From assembly GCA_043228905.1 (NCBI GenBank), contig JBHGNT010000004.1:9176001-9240000 (forward strand): DNA of 64,000 nucleotides, given 5' to 3'. Source of the DNA: Azolla caroliniana. Its lineage: Eukaryota; Polypodiophyta. Made by a program: the position numbers and the translations under genes. The notes beneath the pieces were generated by a model, which saw nothing but the letters and a program-made list of their open reading frames with translations, made no database searches and was not told where the DNA came from. Shown here in pieces: positions 62,396 to 64,000 of this stretch (position 1 is its first letter; the number at the start of each line of letters is the position of its first letter).

Positions 62396-63184
62396 TCACA
62401 ATGATCCATTCTTCTTCGGCACCGTGAACCACCTATTGGAATAAGGAGAATTTGACGGTTCTAGAATTCCCATACTCACCTTCTCCTTTAAGAGCTCCAT
62501 CAGCTTCGGAAGGTGTGCTCTCGGAACCGGTATCGGTTTCAAATTCCAAGGCACATGAGGCACCGTGAAGATCACCATCGGCTCTATAACCTTTGGGTCG
62601 GCACATCCGATTTCTCGTGGGAAGAATGCGAAAGCCTTCCCATGTCCCCCAAGCATATCACGAAACATTCGCTCCTCTTCAAGGGGAAGGAAATCCTGCT
62701 TTCCAACTCGTAGCTTCCCCTTCGTCTCTTTGGTGAAGACATGACCTACCCTCTTCGGATCTCTTAAGCTTGGATCGTTAGCGACTTCCTTCATCTTTTG
62801 CCAACTATCTTCTGGTAGTAGAACCACCACTGGATTGATCTTCTTATCCACCATTTTATATTTCGTGTTGATGTCAGCTTCCTTCGTCGAGATGCCACGA
62901 CGGTATTCATCAATGATAACATACATGTTGACAGAGTTAACTGAAATCACGTAATCATCGTGAAGATAGCTCAAGTCCACGAGTTCCTCGATTTCGCCGA
63001 TGGTGTCGTTAAATGAGGCTTCTTCCATAATATGAGTCACAAAGTCTCCTTCTTCTATTATGTTTTCTTCATTCAGCATCTTCTCGAATTCTTGTATTCG
63101 ACGCTTGTCCTTCTTGTCGGGTAGTACTAGTTTACATGCACCACTAGGTGTGACACATGTTGCTTCTCCTCGCAATCCACGCAC
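62396..63184 (-). pseudogene. pol: Gypsy G linker and RT N-part
   Basis: 262-codon frame with an acidic linker (NEENIIEEGDFVTHIMEEAS), FLPLEEERMFRDMLGGHGKA, PMVIFTVPHVPWNLKPIPVP and SMGILEPSNSPYSNRWFTVP. Ends KKNGSL then TGA, where CGA (R of LRFIQDLQP) is expected; the protein resumes beyond. Confidence 0.9.
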
Positions 63185-63351
63185 TCTTCTTTCTTGTGGG
63201 GTCTTGTGATTTCTCGGACTATTTGTGCCCCATGCTTCAATAGTCCGCTCTAAAAATCCGAGGATTCGCCTCCGAGACTATCTCGATTCCTTTCATGATT
63301 GGCTCACACCGTTAGGAATTGGACCGATCTTTGGTTGTCAAGACTCTTTAT

Positions 63352-64000
63352 TCATGCTAAGGCTGCTCCATTATCGAACACTTTGATCTCCATCCGAGAT
63401 GATGTGATATACGGTTGTCCTAGGATGACAAGATGCGACGCCGATTCTTGCACGAAGAAGTGTTGATCCATCTCCACATCCCCAATCATGACTTTGACAT
63501 TGGGACAAGCTCCGTACAAGTCCTCCGTAGACTTTGTTGCTGTGCGAATCTTCCATCCATGGTTTGTATTGATTGGCCATCTTCCTTTTTTGTAGAAGTC
63601 GGTTGACATGAGTTGATCTCTGAGCCGTGGTCGATCAAGGCTACCACAGTCTCTTTCTTCTCCCCGATCTTCACCGGCGTCTCCATTGTCGTTGGTGCCC
63701 AATGAGGTCGAGTATAGTGGTTGTCCACCATATCTTCATCGACTTCGTCTCTTGCCATCGTTATGGCATTCGTTTTTGCTTTTTGTGGCTTCTCTTCTTC
63801 CTCGTCTGATTGTTGTCTTTTTCTCTTTACAAAGTCCACAATAGTGTCATGGAACTCCTTCGTAATGCCGAGTAATTCCCTCAAGGACAAAGTCACGTGG
63901 CTATCAAGAACTCGTTCTTCGAGAATCTTCTTTAGGTCCGTCGTCTGCTCTATGTCCGACTTTAGCTTATACGTAGGTATAGTCCTTGTCCTCTGAGCGG
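63352..64000 (-). pseudogene. Gypsy G gag end and protease-like region
   Basis: Two overlapping minus-strand frames: KVTLSLRELLGITKEFHDTI-type sequence and RPHWAPTTMETPVKIGEKKE with VVALIDHGSEIN (63620-63896), which is a plausible retropepsin active-site block (DHGSE for DSG-x). GACPNVKVMIGDVEMDQHFF then VQESASHLVILGQPYIT (63352-63702) is a flap-like region. It corresponds to 11424-12367 of element B. The sequence runs off the window end. 63185-63351 holds no frame worth calling. Confidence 0.75.

Larger units (their letters stand above)
58526..64000 (-). mobile_element. Ty3/gypsy element G (B family), 5' part outside
   Basis: 3' LTR 58526-59692, then on the minus strand integrase, RNase H, RT, protease and gag end running off the window at 64000. 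Proteins match element B closely across RT and RNase H (FLDDILIKGC, GHLCGAYGRKPSP). LTR ends TGTCG...CGACA as in B, but the LTR is far longer (1167 versus 616-662 bp). Inserted in copia F. Confidence 0.9.

Overview
The window is plant nuclear DNA made almost entirely of nested transposable elements. The plant origin rests on a broken R2R3-MYB gene, on Ty1/copia and Ty3/gypsy families primed by the initiator-Met tRNA sequence TGGTATCAGAGC, and on a plant-type LINE with a DUF4283-like ORF1. I see no intact host gene.

Left block, 1-15565: an old minus-strand gypsy element (A, pol at 1-1922, gag at 14218-15273) was split by a second minus-strand gypsy element (B, 1923-14140). B was itself split inside its reverse transcriptase by a complete Ty1/copia element (5010-10301) that has one open 1358-codon polyprotein and LTRs identical by eye. 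From 15566 to 16650 there is a solo LTR related to that copia family, an LTR-end fragment and a degenerate minisatellite.

Middle block, 16856-39162: a MYB gene on the minus strand is split by a decayed copia element (C, 17146-38580, target duplication ATCAT). C carries a solo LTR in gag and a gypsy/chromovirus element (D, 22454-36988, duplication CCTAC). D carries a third-level Tat-like gypsy element (E, 27582-35581, duplication CAGTT) with an open pol and an extra downstream reading frame of about 970 codons. E has lost its primer binding site and most of gag. D has an inverted piece of its own LTR in place of protease/RT sequence.

Right-centre block, 39600-49556: remains of an unusual transposase-like gene (plus strand, D-G-A-A-S-x-F-K motif) face a four-exon gene with a RING-like finger (minus strand). 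The two are separated by 2.5 kb of satellite built on the palindrome TAGCTAATTAGCTA. A CAGAAACCCTAAT minisatellite and a twelve-copy array of exon-like 190-bp units with splice-like borders follow.

Right block, 49337-64000: a LINE is interrupted by a 4.48-kb foldback element (49555-54038), whose empty site is preserved in a LINE fragment at 47817-48069. The core of the foldback element holds repeated tRNA-like A/B boxes and GAACTCGATACG palindromes. A second copy of the C copia family (56758-58525) sits in the LINE, and a gypsy element of the B family (G, from 58526 past the window end) sits in that copia. Most coding parts are pseudogenes, and many of the stops are TAG where TGG or CAG is expected. 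The exceptions are the inner copia, pol and ORF2 of E, and gag of D.
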